Origin: an uncultured Gammaproteobacteria bacterium
GTDB taxonomy: Bacteria; Pseudomonadota; Gammaproteobacteria; Pseudomonadales; Pseudohongiellaceae
Direction of reading: 5' to 3'
Length of the DNA: 64,000 nucleotides
Assembly (NCBI GenBank): GCA_913058135.1
Contig: CAJXPR010000001.1
Span: 24,113-88,112, forward strand
Numbering within the stretch: the first letter of the stretch is position 1; each line of letters begins with the position of its first letter. Of the stretch, positions 25,337 through 39,892 are shown piece after piece. The position numbers were made by a program, and so were the translations under genes. A model generated the notes under the pieces. That model was not told where the DNA came from. It searched no databases and saw only the letters and a list, made by a program, of their open reading frames with translations.

Positions 25337-25485
25337 AATTTATCAGTCGCCTGCGTAGTTAATTTAAATCTTTTTCAAGGTAAGTAAGCGCTATCATAAT
25401 GGATTTGTGTGGCCAGTCAAACCATTGCCGTGCCCTGGGATGTTGCCAATAGCGCGCGGTTCCGCCCGGATGAACGTGAGAATAG

Positions 25486-26580
<1,095 letters not shown>

Positions 26581-26601
26581 GCCGGGTATCACTGACAGCC
26601 C

Positions 26602-27315
26602 ATGAAATCCATCGTCTGGCTAAGAGCGGACAACCTGGAATTCCCGCCGGTAGACCAGGCCTTTGACGATCCGCCAGGTCTGCTCGCCGCAGGCGGTGAC
26701 CTGCGGCCTGAGCGCCTGCTGGCGGCCTATTCGCGCGGCATCTTCCCCTGGTATGACGATGACAGCCCGATTCTGTGGTGGTCGCCGGACCCGCGCATGG
26801 TCCTGCGACCGGATGAGGTGCATGTATCTCGCAGTCTGGCCAAGCTGATTCGACAAAACCGGCATGTGATCCGCATGGATACTGCATTTGCCGAGGTCAT
26901 CCGCCAATGTGCAGACTTGCGCGCCGATCGCGAAGGCACCTGGATAACCGATGAGATGCAGGCGGCATACGTGACCCTGCATGAAACGGGACATGCCCAC
27001 TCAGTAGAAGTCTGGCAGAATGACTGTCTGCTGGGTGGCCTGTATGGCATTGCCATGGGCAAGCTGTTCTTTGGCGAATCCATGTTCAGTCTGGCACCAA
27101 ACGTCTCCAAACTGGCTTTTGTTGCCCTGGCACGCCAGCTGCAGGACTGGGGCTTCGCCATGATTGATTGCCAGATGCCCACTGATCACTTACGCAGCCT
27201 GGGTGCGCGCGCGATGAGTCGGGCAGATTTTCAGGCAGTTCTACGTCAATGGTCTGCCGGCGAGAATCAGACTTTTCCGTGGGTATTCGACATGAACGTG
27301 CTGAAAAAATACTAA
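26602..27315 (+). CDS. aat: Leucyl/phenylalanyl-tRNA-protein transferase
   Basis: [38 protein letters not shown]. Confidence 0.97.
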   Translation: MKSIVWLRADNLEFPPVDQAFDDPPGLLAAGGDLRPERLLAAYSRGIFPWYDDDSPILWWSPDPRMVLRPDEVHVSRSLAKLIRQNRHVIRMDTAFAEVIRQCADLRADREGTWITDEMQAAYVTLHETGHAHSVEVWQNDCLLGGLYGIAMGKLFFGESMFSLAPNVSKLAFVALARQLQDWGFAMIDCQMPTDHLRSLGARAMSRADFQAVLRQWSAGENQTFPWVFDMNVLKKY

Positions 27316-27383
27316 TGCTTTGCCAAACAAGCTGATATCAGGCAAAATACGCGCTTAATTTTCGCAGTGAGAAATTCTTTTAG

Positions 27384-27602
27384 ATGGCTAAAGAAGACCA
27401 GATAGAAATGGAAGGCGAAGTGGTAGATACACTTCCCAACACCATGTTCCGTGTGAAACTGGAAAACGGTCATATCGTGACCGCGCACATCTCCGGCAAA
27501 ATGCGTAAGAACTATATTCGTATCCTCACCGGGGACATGGTCAAAGTGGAATTGACACCGTACGACCTGACCAAGGGCCGTATCACCTACCGCGCCCGTT
27601 AA
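27384..27602 (+). CDS. infA: Translation initiation factor IF-1
   Basis: [48 protein letters not shown]. Confidence 0.98.
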   Translation: MAKEDQIEMEGEVVDTLPNTMFRVKLENGHIVTAHISGKMRKNYIRILTGDMVKVELTPYDLTKGRITYRAR

Positions 27603-27671
27603 TTCGCCACCCTGCTGACGTTGACCGTGGTCAACAATCAGCGGGCGCCGTTGAGCGACAGGCAGCCGTGT

Positions 27672-27720
27672 GCTAAGAACAGCCCTGAGCTAAGAACAGC
27701 CCTGAGCTAAGCAAAGCTCA
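27672..27720. repeat. 17-bp tandem repeat (two full copies plus partial third) ending in a hairpin over the clpA stop
   Basis: gctaagaacagccctga x2 then gctaag; TGAGCT-aagcaa-AGCTCA. Confidence 0.9.
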
Positions 27721-30030
27721 GCTGTCCGCTGAGCTCAATTCCTTGCCTTCCGATTTTTCCGCTTTACTTCGGATCTCCAGTTCGACCTCGTTATTGCGGA
27801 TAGACACCAGAGCCTCGCCACCGCTGCTCAGTCGGCCAAACAGAATTTCCTCGGCCAGCGCCTTCTTCAGTTTCTCCTGAATCAGACGACCCATGGGGCG
27901 TGCGCCCATGGCCGGGCTGTAACCATGTTCGGCAAACCACTCGCGGGCGCTTTCGTCGACATGCAGCGTGACCTTCTTGCTGTCGAGCTGGACCTGCAAC
28001 TCGACCAGGAACTTGTCCACGACCGTGCGGATAGTTTCCCTGTTGAGCGGACCGAATTGCACCACCGCGTCGAGGCGGTTGCGGAATTCAGGTGAAAAGC
28101 TCTTCTTGATAACTTCCATGCCGTCAGTGCTGTGGTCCTGATGGGTAAAGCCAATCGAGGCCCGGGACATTTCCTGCGCGCCCGCATTGGTGGTCATGAT
28201 CAGAATGACGTTGCGGAAGTCAGCCTTGCGACCGTTATTGTCGGTCAGCGTGCCATGATCCATGACCTGCAGCAGTATGTTGAAGACATCCGGATGTGCC
28301 TTTTCGATTTCGTCGAGCAGCAGCACGCAATGCGGATGCTTGGTGACTGCCTCGGTCAGCAGACCGCCCTGGTCAAAGCCAACATAACCAGGAGGTGCCC
28401 CAATCAGTCGCGATACCGTGTGACGTTCCATGTATTCAGACATGTCAAAGCGGAGCAATTCAATGCCCATGATGCGGGCCAACTGGCGGCTGACTTCTGT
28501 TTTGCCGACGCCGGTGGGGCCTGAGAACAGGTAGGACCCGATGGGCTTGTCCGGTGTATTAAGACCGGCCCGCGACAATTTGATGGCGGTGGCCAGTGAG
28601 CCGATAGCCTCATCCTGCCCGAACACGACCATCTTGAGGTTGGACTCCAGTGTTTTCAGGTTTTCCACATCGGAGGTGGTCACATGCTGCGGCGGAATAC
28701 GCGCAATGGAGGCCACCACCTTTTCCATGTCGGTTGCCTGAATGAGCTTTTTGCGACGGCTTTCCGGCAATAGTCGTTGCCAGGCGCCAGCTTCGTCGAT
28801 CACATCAATGGCCTTGTCAGGCATAAACCGGTCATTGATATATCGTCCTGCCAGTTCCGAGGCGGCCCGCAGCGCATTATCGCTGTAGCGCAGCTCATGG
28901 TGTTCTTCAAAGCGCGACTTGAGGCCTTTGAGAATCTTGTAAGTGGTTTCAACATCTGGCTCTTCCACATCTATTTTCTGGAAACGACGTGACAAAGCCC
29001 GGTCTTTTTCGAAAATACCGCGATATTCCTGATAGGTGGTCGAGCCGACACAACGCAGATCACCAGAAGTCAGGATGGGTTTAAGCAGATTGGAAGCATC
29101 CATGACGCCGCCCGAGGCCGCGCCGGCACCTATGATGGTGTGAATCTCGTCGATAAAAAGCACGGATTCCGGCTTTTTCTTCAGTTCCGCCAGCAGGGTT
29201 TTAAAGCGCTTTTCAAAATCGCCGCGGTATTTGGTGCCGGCCAGCAGTGCACCCAGATCCAGCGAATAGATAACACTGCCTTTTAATACGTCAGGTACCT
29301 GGTCTTCAACGATCTGGCGTGCCAGACCTTCGATAACCGCGGTCTTGCCTACGCCCGACTCGCCTACCAGCAGCGGGTTGTTCTTGCGGCGCCGGCACAG
29401 TACCTGAATGACCCGGGTCACTTCCTTTTCACGACCGATCAATGGATCTATCTTGCCCTGCCGCGCCATTTCGTTGAGATTGGTGGCGTAGGCTTCCAGT
29501 GCGCTGGCGGCCGTACCGCCCTCGTCGTCACTGTCCTGGCCTTCATGCTGCTGACCGTCCTGGGCGCCCTGGCCCGGGCCACTGTCGCCTGCAGCATGCC
29601 GGCTGATGCCATGGCTGATGTAGTTCACCACGTCGAGGCGGGCAATATCCTGCTGGCCCAGCAGATAGACGGCCTGGCTCTCCTGTTCGCTGAAGATGGC
29701 AACCAGCACATTGGCGCCGCTGACTTCCTGGCGTCCTGACGACTGTACGTGAAATACGGCACGCTGCAGTACGCGCTGGAAGCCGAGCGTGGGCTGGGTT
29801 TCGCGTTCGGTTTCCTCTTCCGGCACCACCGGTGTGGTGCTGTCTATGTAGTCAACCAGATTGGCTCGCAAACGGGCCAGATCAGCGCCGCAGTGCAGCA
29901 GCACGTCAACAGCCACGTCATTGTCGAGCAAGGCGAGCAACAGGTGCTCAACGGTCATGTATTCATGACGCCTGCCACGAGCGCTGGAAAAAGCACTGTT
30001 CAGGGTTACTTCTAAATCCCGACTTAACAT
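27718..30030 (-). CDS. clpA: ATP-dependent Clp protease ATP-binding subunit ClpA
   Basis: Two AAA+ modules ([33 protein letters not shown]), ClpN domain. Confidence 0.98.
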   Translation of the reverse strand: MLSRDLEVTLNSAFSSARGRRHEYMTVEHLLLALLDNDVAVDVLLHCGADLARLRANLVDYIDSTTPVVPEEETERETQPTLGFQRVLQRAVFHVQSSGRQEVSGANVLVAIFSEQESQAVYLLGQQDIARLDVVNYISHGISRHAAGDSGPGQGAQDGQQHEGQDSDDEGGTAASALEAYATNLNEMARQGKIDPLIGREKEVTRVIQVLCRRRKNNPLLVGESGVGKTAVIEGLARQIVEDQVPDVLKGSVIYSLDLGALLAGTKYRGDFEKRFKTLLAELKKKPESVLFIDEIHTIIGAGAASGGVMDASNLLKPILTSGDLRCVGSTTYQEYRGIFEKDRALSRRFQKIDVEEPDVETTYKILKGLKSRFEEHHELRYSDNALRAASELAGRYINDRFMPDKAIDVIDEAGAWQRLLPESRRKKLIQATDMEKVVASIARIPPQHVTTSDVENLKTLESNLKMVVFGQDEAIGSLATAIKLSRAGLNTPDKPIGSYLFSGPTGVGKTEVSRQLARIMGIELLRFDMSEYMERHTVSRLIGAPPGYVGFDQGGLLTEAVTKHPHCVLLLDEIEKAHPDVFNILLQVMDHGTLTDNNGRKADFRNVILIMTTNAGAQEMSRASIGFTHQDHSTDGMEVIKKSFSPEFRNRLDAVVQFGPLNRETIRTVVDKFLVELQVQLDSKKVTLHVDESAREWFAEHGYSPAMGARPMGRLIQEKLKKALAEEILFGRLSSGGEALVSIRNNEVELEIRSKAEKSEGKELSSADS

Positions 30031-30094
30031 CGCTTTGTTCTCCCGGGCGATACGATAAGCGCACGCCTAATAGTCAGCATAAGCCCAACTGAAC

Positions 30095-30430
30095 TCACTG
30101 ATCAACCTCAACGTGACATAGCAGCGGCTGATTGTTCTCGCGCGAAAAATCATTCACCTGCTGTGCCTTGGTTTCTGCTACATCCCTGCTGTATACACCA
30201 CACACGGCTTTTCCCTCGGTGTGGATCTTGAGCATGATTTGGGTGGCTTTCTCTGTCGGCATGTGGAAAAACTCCACCAGAATGACCACCACAAAGTCCA
30301 TGGGCGTATAGTCGTCATTAAAAATGAGGACCTTGTATAAAGGCGGCTTGGCCAATTTCGGTTTGCTGGCCGCCGTGGCCAGATCACCGTCGCGGCCGTC
30401 ACCGGGATGATTGAACTTCTCGTCAGACAT
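30095..30430 (-). CDS. clpS: ATP-dependent Clp protease adaptor ClpS
   Basis: PPLYKVLIFNDDYTPMDFVVVILVEFFHM...VCGVYSRDVAETKA. Confidence 0.97.
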   Translation of the reverse strand: MSDEKFNHPGDGRDGDLATAASKPKLAKPPLYKVLIFNDDYTPMDFVVVILVEFFHMPTEKATQIMLKIHTEGKAVCGVYSRDVAETKAQQVNDFSRENNQPLLCHVEVDQ

Positions 30431-30658
30431 AGTGTTTACAACCATTTCACGGCTAACGTGAGTGTTATATGGGGATGAATCTAGGGTATCACAAGCCACT
30501 TTAGTCTACTGCGGGATTACAACCTGTTGCAATTAGACAAAAATGGTGAATAATACGTTTTGACAGGGACGGGAAAACCCGTTAAGGATAACACTTAGGG
30601 TCGAAGAACCCGACGTGTACGACAATTAAAATAAAATAACGTAGAGCGGAGTATTACA

Positions 30659-30880
30659 ATGGCTACGGGGCAAGTAAAGTGGTTTAACAACGCAAAGGGT
30701 TTTGGTTTCATTCTGCCGGACGACGGTGGCAGCGATCTGTTCGCACACTACTCGGCTATCGGTATGGAGGGCTACAAAACTCTCAAAGCGGGACAGCCCG
30801 TTGAATTCGAAACTCTGGAAGGGCCCAAAGGCCTTCACGCCACCAACATCAGACCTGCGGAACAAGAGCAGCAAGCCTGA
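30659..30880 (+). CDS. cspD: Cold shock domain protein CspD
   Basis: [34 protein letters not shown]. Confidence 0.95.
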   Translation: MATGQVKWFNNAKGFGFILPDDGGSDLFAHYSAIGMEGYKTLKAGQPVEFETLEGPKGLHATNIRPAEQEQQA

Positions 30881-30912
30881 GTCTGTTGGTCTTAGCGACG
30901 TGATGCAATCGG

Positions 30913-30947
30913 CGGCGGTAGCCAGGTAGAGTGGCTATCGCCGTTTT
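30913..30947 (+). terminator. Rho-independent terminator downstream of cspD
   Basis: CGGCGGTAGCCA-ggtagag-TGGCTATCGCCG-TTTT. Confidence 0.8.
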
Positions 30948-30966
30948 GCGTCATCCTGCCGAAGAT

Positions 30967-32223
30967 TTATTGCATACGCGCAATGACGTCCTCGCCAAAC
31001 CCGGAGCATGTGCGCAGCGTTGCGCCGTGCATCAGGCGGGCGAAGTCATAGGTCACCGTGCGCGCCCCAATGGCGCCATTCATGCCAGTGACGATGAGGT
31101 CAGCGGCTTGGTTCCAACCCATATGTCGCAACATCATCTCAGCTGACAGTATCAGTGAACCGGGATTGACCTTGTTCTGCCCCGCGTATCTGGGTGCCGT
31201 GCCATGAGTGGCTTCAAACAGAGCCACCGTGGCGCCGATATTGGCGCCCGGCGCGATACCGATGCCTCCGACCTGTGCCGCCAGGGCGTCGGACAGGTAA
31301 TCACCGTTCAGGTTCAGAGTGGCGATCACCGAATATTCTTCCGGCCTCATCAGCACCTGCTGAAGCATGGCGTCAGCGATGACATCCTTGATGATGACAG
31401 GCTGCCCGGTGTTGGGATTGTGCAGCTGCAGCCATGGCCCTCCGTCCAGAGGCCTGGCGCCAAATTCCCGGACCGCCAGGGCATAACCCCAGTCCTTGAA
31501 AGCACCCTCTGTGAATTTCATGATATTGCCCTTGTGCACCAGGGTCAGCGAGCTGCGGTTCTGATCGATGGTGTATTGAATGGCAGCACGGATCAGCCGT
31601 TCTGAGCCCTCCCTGGACACTGGCTTCACGCCGATGCCACAGTCCTGAGGAAAGCGGATCTTGTTAACCCCCATTTCATTTTCCAGAAAATCGATGACTT
31701 TTTGCGCCTCCGTTGAGCCAGCCTGCCATTCAATGCCTGCGTAGATATCCTCGGAATTTTCCCTGAATATCACCATGTCGGTCTTGTGTGGTTCGCGCAG
31801 TGGCGATGGCACTCCCTCGAACCATTTCACTGGTCGCAGACAAGTGTACAGGTCAAGCTCCTGGCGCAGGGCCACATTCAGGGAGCGGAAACCGCCACCC
31901 ACCGGCGTTGTCAGCGGGCCTTTGATGCCCACCACAAACTCTTTCAGGGCAGTCAGGGTTTCTGCGGGAAACCAGTCGCCGTCATAGGTGGCTGCGGCTT
32001 TTTCACCGGCGAAGATCTCCATCCATTTGATGCTGCGCTGGTCACCATAGGCTTTGTCGACCGCGGCATCGACCACCCTGATCATGACCGGCGTGATGTC
32101 CACCCCGATACCATCGCCCTCTATAAACGGGATGATCGGGTTGTCGGGCACCGTCAGGGAGGCATCGGCGTTGATGCGGATTCTGCTGCCGTCGACCGGC
32201 ACCGATGCGTGTTGGTAGGCCAT
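30967..32223 (-). CDS. icd: NADP-dependent isocitrate dehydrogenase
   Basis: [44 protein letters not shown]. Confidence 0.97.
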   Translation of the reverse strand: MAYQHASVPVDGSRIRINADASLTVPDNPIIPFIEGDGIGVDITPVMIRVVDAAVDKAYGDQRSIKWMEIFAGEKAAATYDGDWFPAETLTALKEFVVGIKGPLTTPVGGGFRSLNVALRQELDLYTCLRPVKWFEGVPSPLREPHKTDMVIFRENSEDIYAGIEWQAGSTEAQKVIDFLENEMGVNKIRFPQDCGIGVKPVSREGSERLIRAAIQYTIDQNRSSLTLVHKGNIMKFTEGAFKDWGYALAVREFGARPLDGGPWLQLHNPNTGQPVIIKDVIADAMLQQVLMRPEEYSVIATLNLNGDYLSDALAAQVGGIGIAPGANIGATVALFEATHGTAPRYAGQNKVNPGSLILSAEMMLRHMGWNQAADLIVTGMNGAIGARTVTYDFARLMHGATLRTCSGFGEDVIARMQ

Positions 32224-32308
32224 GTCATTCTCCTGCTCAACTCACCTGTTGAGGACGCGGAGTATAGCATCGTGCTGCGTGCTGCCCAATTCCGCTATAA
32301 TGCGCCGC

Positions 32309-32878
32309 ATGCCACAACTCATCCTGTTCAATAAACCGTTTAATGTGCTCTCGCAATTTACCGGCGCTGCACCTGAAGAGACCCTGGCGCACTATTTGCA
32401 AGCGCCCGGTTTTTATCCGGCCGGCCGTCTGGACAAGGATTCTGAAGGACTCCTGCTGCTGACCGATTGCGGTGAAACCCAACAACGGATCAGTAATCCC
32501 CGACACAAACTGGGCAAGATATACTGGGCGCAGGTGGAAGGCCTGGTTTCCGACGAGGCGCTGCAGCGTCTGCGCCAGGGAGTTCAGCTCAAGGATGGCA
32601 TGAGTCTGCCCGCAGGCGCTGAGTGTCTGCCGGTGCATCAGGTGGATGAGTGTATCTGGCCACGCACGCCGCCCATCCGTGAGCGCAAACTCATACCGAC
32701 CTCATGGCTGGCATTGACTCTGTATGAAGGCCGTAATCGTCAGGTGCGCAGAATGACCGCCGCTGTTGGCCTGCCGACCCTGCGGCTGATCCGGCAGCGT
32801 ATCGGGAGCTGGCATCTGGGTGACCTGAAACCGGGTGAGCACCGGCTCATCACCCTGCCCCCGCGTTGGTGGCGCTAG
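32309..32878 (+). CDS. rluE: 23S rRNA pseudouridine(2457) synthase-like (RluE family)
   Basis: [15 protein letters not shown]..., [17 protein letters not shown]. Confidence 0.9.
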   Translation: MPQLILFNKPFNVLSQFTGAAPEETLAHYLQAPGFYPAGRLDKDSEGLLLLTDCGETQQRISNPRHKLGKIYWAQVEGLVSDEALQRLRQGVQLKDGMSLPAGAECLPVHQVDECIWPRTPPIRERKLIPTSWLALTLYEGRNRQVRRMTAAVGLPTLRLIRQRIGSWHLGDLKPGEHRLITLPPRWWR

Positions 32879-33366
32879 CCGTTATCCGGATTCGAACGCG
32901 GTTGCCAACGGGCTGCCGCCTGATGATCCGATTCCCGGCTTTCAACCCAGTAATCCTGTTCCCTGGTCGTCTGCTTTTTCCAGAACGGCGCGGCGGTCTT
33001 CAGGTAGTCCATCACGAAGTGCGCGGCATCAAAGGCGGCGTCACGATGCTCACTGGCAGTGGCTACCAGCACTATCTGCTCGCCCGGCATCAAGGTGCCG
33101 ACCCGGTGAATGATGCGGCATACCGACAGGGGCCAACGGTCTGCGGCCTGTTCGGCTATTCCTTGCAAGGCTTTTTCGGTCATGCCCGGGTAGTGCTCCA
33201 GGGTCAGACTCTGTCCGGCTGACGTGCTGTTCTGCAGTTCGCGTACCAGACCACTGAATATCGTGATTGCCCCGGGGTTGAGGGCGATGTCACGCACCAG
33301 GGCGTACTCGGCGGCCAGGTCAAAGTCGTGCTGTTGTACATCAACACGTATCATGGTGGTCATCAT
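32875..33366 (-). CDS. moaE: Molybdopterin synthase catalytic subunit
   Basis: [42 protein letters not shown]. Confidence 0.95.
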   Translation of the reverse strand: MMTTMIRVDVQQHDFDLAAEYALVRDIALNPGAITIFSGLVRELQNSTSAGQSLTLEHYPGMTEKALQGIAEQAADRWPLSVCRIIHRVGTLMPGEQIVLVATASEHRDAAFDAAHFVMDYLKTAAPFWKKQTTREQDYWVESRESDHQAAARWQPRSNPDNG

Positions 33367-33620
33367 CAGCCTCCGGTCATCGGCGGGAAGAATGCGATTT
33401 CTTCGTTGCCGGACAATGTGCGGGAGCGATCAACGACAGCCTGATCGACCGCGACCAGAACGGCATGCTGATCCTCCAGCAATTTCCAGGCACCGCCGCG
33501 GGCGGCGAGCAAGGCAGTCAGGTCGGCTACGGTGCTGATGTCTGCGCTGGCTTGCAGCGTTTCACCGTCACTGTCCAGTTGCTCTCTGATGCTCGCGAAA
33601 TAATGAATACTAAACATCAC
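33366..33620 (-). CDS. moaD: Molybdopterin synthase sulfur carrier subunit
   Basis: ThiS/MoaD-like with C-terminal GG (EIAFFPPMTGG). Confidence 0.95.
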   Translation of the reverse strand: MMFSIHYFASIREQLDSDGETLQASADISTVADLTALLAARGGAWKLLEDQHAVLVAVDQAVVDRSRTLSGNEEIAFFPPMTGG

Positions 33621-33622
33621 AG

Positions 33623-34105
33623 TTAATCTACCTTTCTCTTGTAGTGGCCTGATTTTCCGCCTTTTTTCTCTGTTACACGGATATCGCCAATGACCATGTT
33701 CTTATCCACGGCCTTGCACATGTCATAGATGGTCAAAGCGGCCACGGACGCCGCTGTCAGGGCTTCCATTTCCACCCCGGTCTTGCCGTCCAGGGCGCAG
33801 CTGGCGCTGATCAGTACCCGGCTATTGGCGGTGTCGAGTTCAAATGCCACGCTGACGGAGGTCAGCATCAGCGGGTGACACAAGGGGATCAGGTCGGCGC
33901 ATTTTTTTGCGGCCTGAATGCCGGCAATTCGCGCTACGGCAAGGACATCACCCTTTTTGTGGCCACCCCCGGCGATCAGCGCCAGCGTATCCGCATGCAT
34001 ACGGATCTCAGCCTCGGCGGTAGCAACACGGGAGGTGACTGTCTTGCCACCGACGTCGACCATGTGGGCATTTCCCTGCGCATCCAGATGGGTTAGTTCA
34101 GTCAT
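33623..34105 (-). CDS. moaC: Cyclic pyranopterin monophosphate synthase MoaC
   Basis: [56 protein letters not shown]. Confidence 0.96.
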   Translation of the reverse strand: MTELTHLDAQGNAHMVDVGGKTVTSRVATAEAEIRMHADTLALIAGGGHKKGDVLAVARIAGIQAAKKCADLIPLCHPLMLTSVSVAFELDTANSRVLISASCALDGKTGVEMEALTAASVAALTIYDMCKAVDKNMVIGDIRVTEKKGGKSGHYKRKVD

Positions 34106-34288
34106 TGTCTTTCCATTATCGGGTGTGTGGTTCGGCGCTACCATTATCACCTGTATCGCCGACGAAGTGGAGGCATTTTCCGGTGTTTTCCGGTACAATG
34201 CCCGCCCTGTTGATGAGCCATCCAGGATATTGCCGCCGCTCGCGGTGCATGCCTCGAAATCTGACTGGACACGCCGAAAGAGCCCTGT

Positions 34289-34756
34289 ATGACATGGTAT
34301 CCCCACCAGACCGTCGCTGTTGTTGTTGAAAAGCCGGACACCAGCGGCCCGCCGCAATTTCTTGTTGTGGAAGAATTAAAGAATGGCCGGGTGGTATTCA
34401 ATCAGCCCGCCGGACACCTGGAAGCCAATGAGTCTCTGGCCCAGGCCGCCGTGCGCGAAGCGCTGGAAGAAACCGCCTGGCATGTTGAGTTGACCGGCTT
34501 TTTGGGTGTCTATCAAAGTGAATCAGCAGCCACGGGGATCTGTTATATCCGCAACTGTTTTGTTGCGCGGGCGCTGCACCTGGACGCCGGACGCACACTG
34601 GACACCGATATTGTGCGCACGCACTGGTTCACCCTGTCTGAACTGCAGACGCGACAGGCGCAGTTGCGCAGTCCGGCCGTGATCACCGTCATCGAGGACT
34701 ACCTTGGCGGTCACGTGTATCCCTTAAACCTGGTCCGCAATCTGGGGCGCGCATGA
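34289..34756 (+). CDS. nudJ: NUDIX hydrolase (NudJ-like)
   Basis: NUDIX box [23 protein letters not shown]; directly upstream of mnmA. Confidence 0.9.
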   Translation: MTWYPHQTVAVVVEKPDTSGPPQFLVVEELKNGRVVFNQPAGHLEANESLAQAAVREALEETAWHVELTGFLGVYQSESAATGICYIRNCFVARALHLDAGRTLDTDIVRTHWFTLSELQTRQAQLRSPAVITVIEDYLGGHVYPLNLVRNLGRA

Positions 34757-35859
34757 ACAGCAGCACCAAGGTCATCGTTGGCATGTCCGGCGGCGTCGAT
34801 TCGTCGGTGGCGGCCCTGCTGCTGATAGAACAGGGTTACCAGGTGGAAGGCCTGTTCATGAAGAACTGGGAAGAGGATGACGACACCGAATACTGCACCG
34901 CCAAAGCCGACCTTGCTGATGCCCAGGCAGTCTGCGAGCGTCTGGGCATACGGTTACATACCGCCAACTTTGCCGCTGAATACTGGGATGGTGTGTTTGA
35001 GCATTTTCTGGCGGAATACCGGGCCGGCCGCACGCCGAATCCCGATATTCTGTGTAACCGGGAAATCAAGTTCAAGGCATTTCTGGAATATGCGTTGATG
35101 CTGGGCGCCGATTTTATTGCCACCGGGCACTATGTGCGTCGTCGCCAGGACAATGGCGAAACGCTGCTATTGAAAGGTCGGGATGACAACAAGGACCAGA
35201 GTTATTTCCTGTCCGCTGTCAGTGAGGACTGCCTTGCACGCAGTCTGTTTCCCGTTGGTGATCTGGAGAAACCTGCGGTGCGGGCACTGGCCGCCCAACA
35301 TGGCTTTGTCACCAGCGACAAAAAAGACAGTACCGGTATCTGTTTTATTGGTGAGCGCAAGTTCAGGGACTTCCTGCAAAAGTATCTGCCCGCACAACCG
35401 GGTGATATTGTGACCGTTGATGGCGAGACCATCGGCAAGCACCATGGACTGATGTATCATACCTACGGACAACGTCAGGGTCTGGGCATTGGTGGCCTGC
35501 AGAATCATGATGACGCGCCGTGGTATGTGGTGGGCAAAGATCTGCAGCGAAATCGCCTGATCGTGGCCCAGGGCAATGACCACCCTGCCCTGTTTTCGAC
35601 AGCGCTGCAGGCCAGCCAGGTGATGTGGATCAATCACCGTGCGCCTGCGCTGCCACTGCGCTGTACCGCCAAGATACGCTATCGGCAGACTGATCAGACA
35701 TGTCTGGTGGAAGCTGATCCGGCGGCGGACGCCAACAGTAGTCACATCCGGGTGAGTTTCGACAAACCTCAGCGGGCGGTCACGCCCGGGCAGGCGATTG
35801 TATTTTATCAGGACGATATCTGTTTGGGAGGGGCCGTCATTGAGCAGTACTACCGCTGA
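34753..35859 (+). CDS. mnmA: tRNA-specific 2-thiouridylase MnmA
   Basis: [37 protein letters not shown]. Confidence 0.98.
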   Translation: MNSSTKVIVGMSGGVDSSVAALLLIEQGYQVEGLFMKNWEEDDDTEYCTAKADLADAQAVCERLGIRLHTANFAAEYWDGVFEHFLAEYRAGRTPNPDILCNREIKFKAFLEYALMLGADFIATGHYVRRRQDNGETLLLKGRDDNKDQSYFLSAVSEDCLARSLFPVGDLEKPAVRALAAQHGFVTSDKKDSTGICFIGERKFRDFLQKYLPAQPGDIVTVDGETIGKHHGLMYHTYGQRQGLGIGGLQNHDDAPWYVVGKDLQRNRLIVAQGNDHPALFSTALQASQVMWINHRAPALPLRCTAKIRYRQTDQTCLVEADPAADANSSHIRVSFDKPQRAVTPGQAIVFYQDDICLGGAVIEQYYR

Positions 35860-36511
35860 ATTTTCCGATTGGGAATATCGCAATATTGCCCTGGCTGCAG
35901 TGACCCAGTGTGCAGTGCTGGTACATGAGCTGGCCACCGAAGGAAGTGCCTCTCGACATACCATGCGTGCATGTCTGCGGCCGGTGTACCTGATGAATCC
36001 GGACTCGGTCGAGCAGCTTTTCCCAGACATAGCCGACTTCAATGAGGGCATCAAGACACTTCAGCACAGCTTTGACAGCGCCGGCCTGAAAGAAAACGCG
36101 GAGGTGGTCCGCTACATGCTCGGCATGCTGGTCCTGCAGCAGCGCCTGGCAGGTGAAAAAGCCATGCAGGCCACCATCGCTGAGCGTTTGCAGCAGCTAT
36201 TACCGGACGAACCGGGTGTCGAGCCCATGGCCGAAGACATGCCTATCCAGGCCCTGCATGCAGACTGTTCTGCGCTGGCCCGGTTATATCAGGACACCAT
36301 CAGTAAATTGAGTTTCCGTATCCATGTGGCGGGGAACCCCGAGCATCTGCGCGACCATGTGGTCGCGGATCAGATTCGGGCGTTGTTGCTGGCAGGCATT
36401 CGCTCTGCTTTCCTGTGGCATCAATTGGGTGGCCGACGCTGGCATCTGTTTTTCTATAAAAAGCATATCCGCGAAACCCTGAGCGGCATCCGGCGCAAAC
36501 TGATCAGCTGA
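35840..36511 (+). CDS. hflD: High frequency lysogenization protein HflD homolog
   Basis: Position between mnmA and pur[17 protein letters not shown], probable TTG start. Confidence 0.9.
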   Translation: MSSTTAEFSDWEYRNIALAAVTQCAVLVHELATEGSASRHTMRACLRPVYLMNPDSVEQLFPDIADFNEGIKTLQHSFDSAGLKENAEVVRYMLGMLVLQQRLAGEKAMQATIAERLQQLLPDEPGVEPMAEDMPIQALHADCSALARLYQDTISKLSFRIHVAGNPEHLRDHVVADQIRALLLAGIRSAFLWHQLGGRRWHLFFYKKHIRETLSGIRRKLIS

Positions 36512-36522
36512 GTGGCGGCTGA

Positions 36523-37932
<1,410 letters not shown>

Positions 37933-37952
37933 GGCGACATTGAGGAAACTTC

Positions 37953-39164
37953 GTGATTGAATCTTTATTGCCTGCCGATTTCGATCGGCAGCGTTTTTTG
38001 CGTGACTACTGGCAAAAAAAGCCGCTGTTGATCCGTGCCGGGGAACTGGCTTTTGTTGACCCCATTACTCCGGAAGAGCTTGCCGGCCTGGCCTGCGAAG
38101 AAGAAGTGGAGTCGAGACTTGTTCAGGTCAATGCGGCGCAGGACGCCTGGCAGCTGCGGCATGGCCCGTTTACCGAAGCCGAGTTTGAAGCCTTGCCACA
38201 GACCCACTACAGCCTGCTGGTGCAGGCCGTTGATCAATGGGTGGACGAAGTCAGTGCATTGCTGGCCGATTTCGATTTCATTCCGTCCTGGCGAATCGAT
38301 GACGTTATGGTGAGTTATGCCACGGACAGCGGTAATGTTGGCCCCCATTTTGATTACTATGACGTGTTCCTGATTCAGGGCATGGGGCAGAAACGCTGGC
38401 AGATTGGTGCCATGTGCAACAGCATGACGCCGCGCAGGGACGAAAGTGGCCTGCGCTTGCTGAAAGACTTCAAGGCGGAACAGGAGTGGATAGTAAATCC
38501 GGGTGATATTTTGTATCTGCCGCCAGGTGTCTCGCATTACGGTCTGGCCATCGGCAACAGCATGACGTATTCGATCGGCTTTCGCGCGCCTGCGCTGGCC
38601 GATATCGTCGGCGGGCTTGCCGACCAGATCCTTGATGGCTTGACGCAGGACCAACGCTATGTCGACGTGTATCCCCAGCTACCGTTGCATCCGGGCGAGA
38701 TATCGGCAGATGTTGTTCAGCATGTACGTGACCGGGTTTTGAGCCTGCTTGACCGGCCCGAGCAGATCCGCCAATGGTTTGGCAAGACCATGACCACGCC
38801 CAGATACGTCAACGATGAAACTGCAAGCTGCTGTGACCATCATGAGCATGCCGACCATGACCATGACGCACCTGCTATCAGTGACATAATTACACTGCGC
38901 AGTGCGCTGGACGGAGGCGCGGAAGTGTTCAAGGTGCCCGGCTCCCGTTATGCCTATGCGCTGGATGATACACATGCCGAGCTGTTTGTTGACGGCGAGT
39001 GTTATCAGTGTCACTGGCGTCTGCTGACATTGCTGCAGGCCCTGAGTTCACCCGGGCATACTGAAGCACTGGACCCTGATGTGGTGGCGGCCTGCAACGC
39101 GGATGAGGAAGCAGCACAGTTGCTTCTTACGTTGTACAATCGTGGTTGCCTGATTATTGGATAA
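37953..39164 (+). CDS. roxA: Cupin/JmjC ribosomal oxygenase (RoxA/YcfD, ribosomal protein L16 arginine hydroxylase)
   Basis: YWQKKPLLIRAGE, HFDYYDVFLIQGMGQKRWQIG; C-terminal winged-helix-like region. Confidence 0.9.
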   Translation: MIESLLPADFDRQRFLRDYWQKKPLLIRAGELAFVDPITPEELAGLACEEEVESRLVQVNAAQDAWQLRHGPFTEAEFEALPQTHYSLLVQAVDQWVDEVSALLADFDFIPSWRIDDVMVSYATDSGNVGPHFDYYDVFLIQGMGQKRWQIGAMCNSMTPRRDESGLRLLKDFKAEQEWIVNPGDILYLPPGVSHYGLAIGNSMTYSIGFRAPALADIVGGLADQILDGLTQDQRYVDVYPQLPLHPGEISADVVQHVRDRVLSLLDRPEQIRQWFGKTMTTPRYVNDETASCCDHHEHADHDHDAPAISDIITLRSALDGGAEVFKVPGSRYAYALDDTHAELFVDGECYQCHWRLLTLLQALSSPGHTEALDPDVVAACNADEEAAQLLLTLYNRGCLIIG

Positions 39165-39217
39165 ACTGTGGCTGAACTGTTTTTGCCAGCTGACAACGTT
39201 ACTGACCCGGAAAAGTT

Positions 39218-39880
39218 ATGACAGCCTGCTTACGATCGATCGCCCTGTTCCTCACCACGTCTGTTGCCGGCAGCCTGCTGCTGGCTTCGGGTCCGTCGGC
39301 GCTGGCCCAAACCCAGGCCCAGGAGGCCTCGGCGGAGCGTGCAGTCATTGAAATTATCCAGATCCGGCATCGTAGCCCGGCGCGGGTTCGTGACGCAGTG
39401 ACCGCCGCGCTGGACCCCCGAGGGCGCGTCGGCGTGATCGACGACAAGCTGGTTATTGCCACCACTGCGGCGAATCTGCAACAGCTGAGGGATATCATCG
39501 CTGACGCCGACAGCCTTCCCAAACGTCTGATCGTCGGTGTGGATTTTGCCTTCCAGGCCGACGCCACTGACGGCAGCACGCAACAACAGAGCCAGGCAAT
39601 TGAGGGTGAATCGCTGGTATTTGTAAGCCGTTCCGCAGAACCGGCGCAGGAGCCGGAAACAGAAACGGAAACCGTGCCTGCGGAAAGCCCGGATCAGCTT
39701 GCCGACAATGTGCCGCGTGTCACCATCGCCGCTGAGATTGTGGCGCCCGAAATTGCGCTGGTCAACGTCAACCTGAGTAATCCTGACGGTCTTTCGGACA
39801 ATCATATCGTTCGTGTCCCGCTGGGTGCCTGGCAGCTCATTACGCCAGCGGTCGCTGTCCGAATCGACGTAGTACCCTGA
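39218..39880 (+). CDS. Exported protein with secretin N-domain-like segment, function unknown
   Basis: Signal peptide, VIEIIQIRHRSPARVRDAVTAALDPRGRVGVIDDKLVIATTAANLQQLRDIIADADSLPKRLIV. Confidence 0.7.
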   Translation: MTACLRSIALFLTTSVAGSLLLASGPSALAQTQAQEASAERAVIEIIQIRHRSPARVRDAVTAALDPRGRVGVIDDKLVIATTAANLQQLRDIIADADSLPKRLIVGVDFAFQADATDGSTQQQSQAIEGESLVFVSRSAEPAQEPETETETVPAESPDQLADNVPRVTIAAEIVAPEIALVNVNLSNPDGLSDNHIVRVPLGAWQLITPAVAVRIDVVP

Positions 39881-39892
39881 AGGAGTAACCTG

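Noticed and set aside
35167-36054. 295-aa minus-strand ORF
   Set aside because: Antisense shadow of mnmA/hflD
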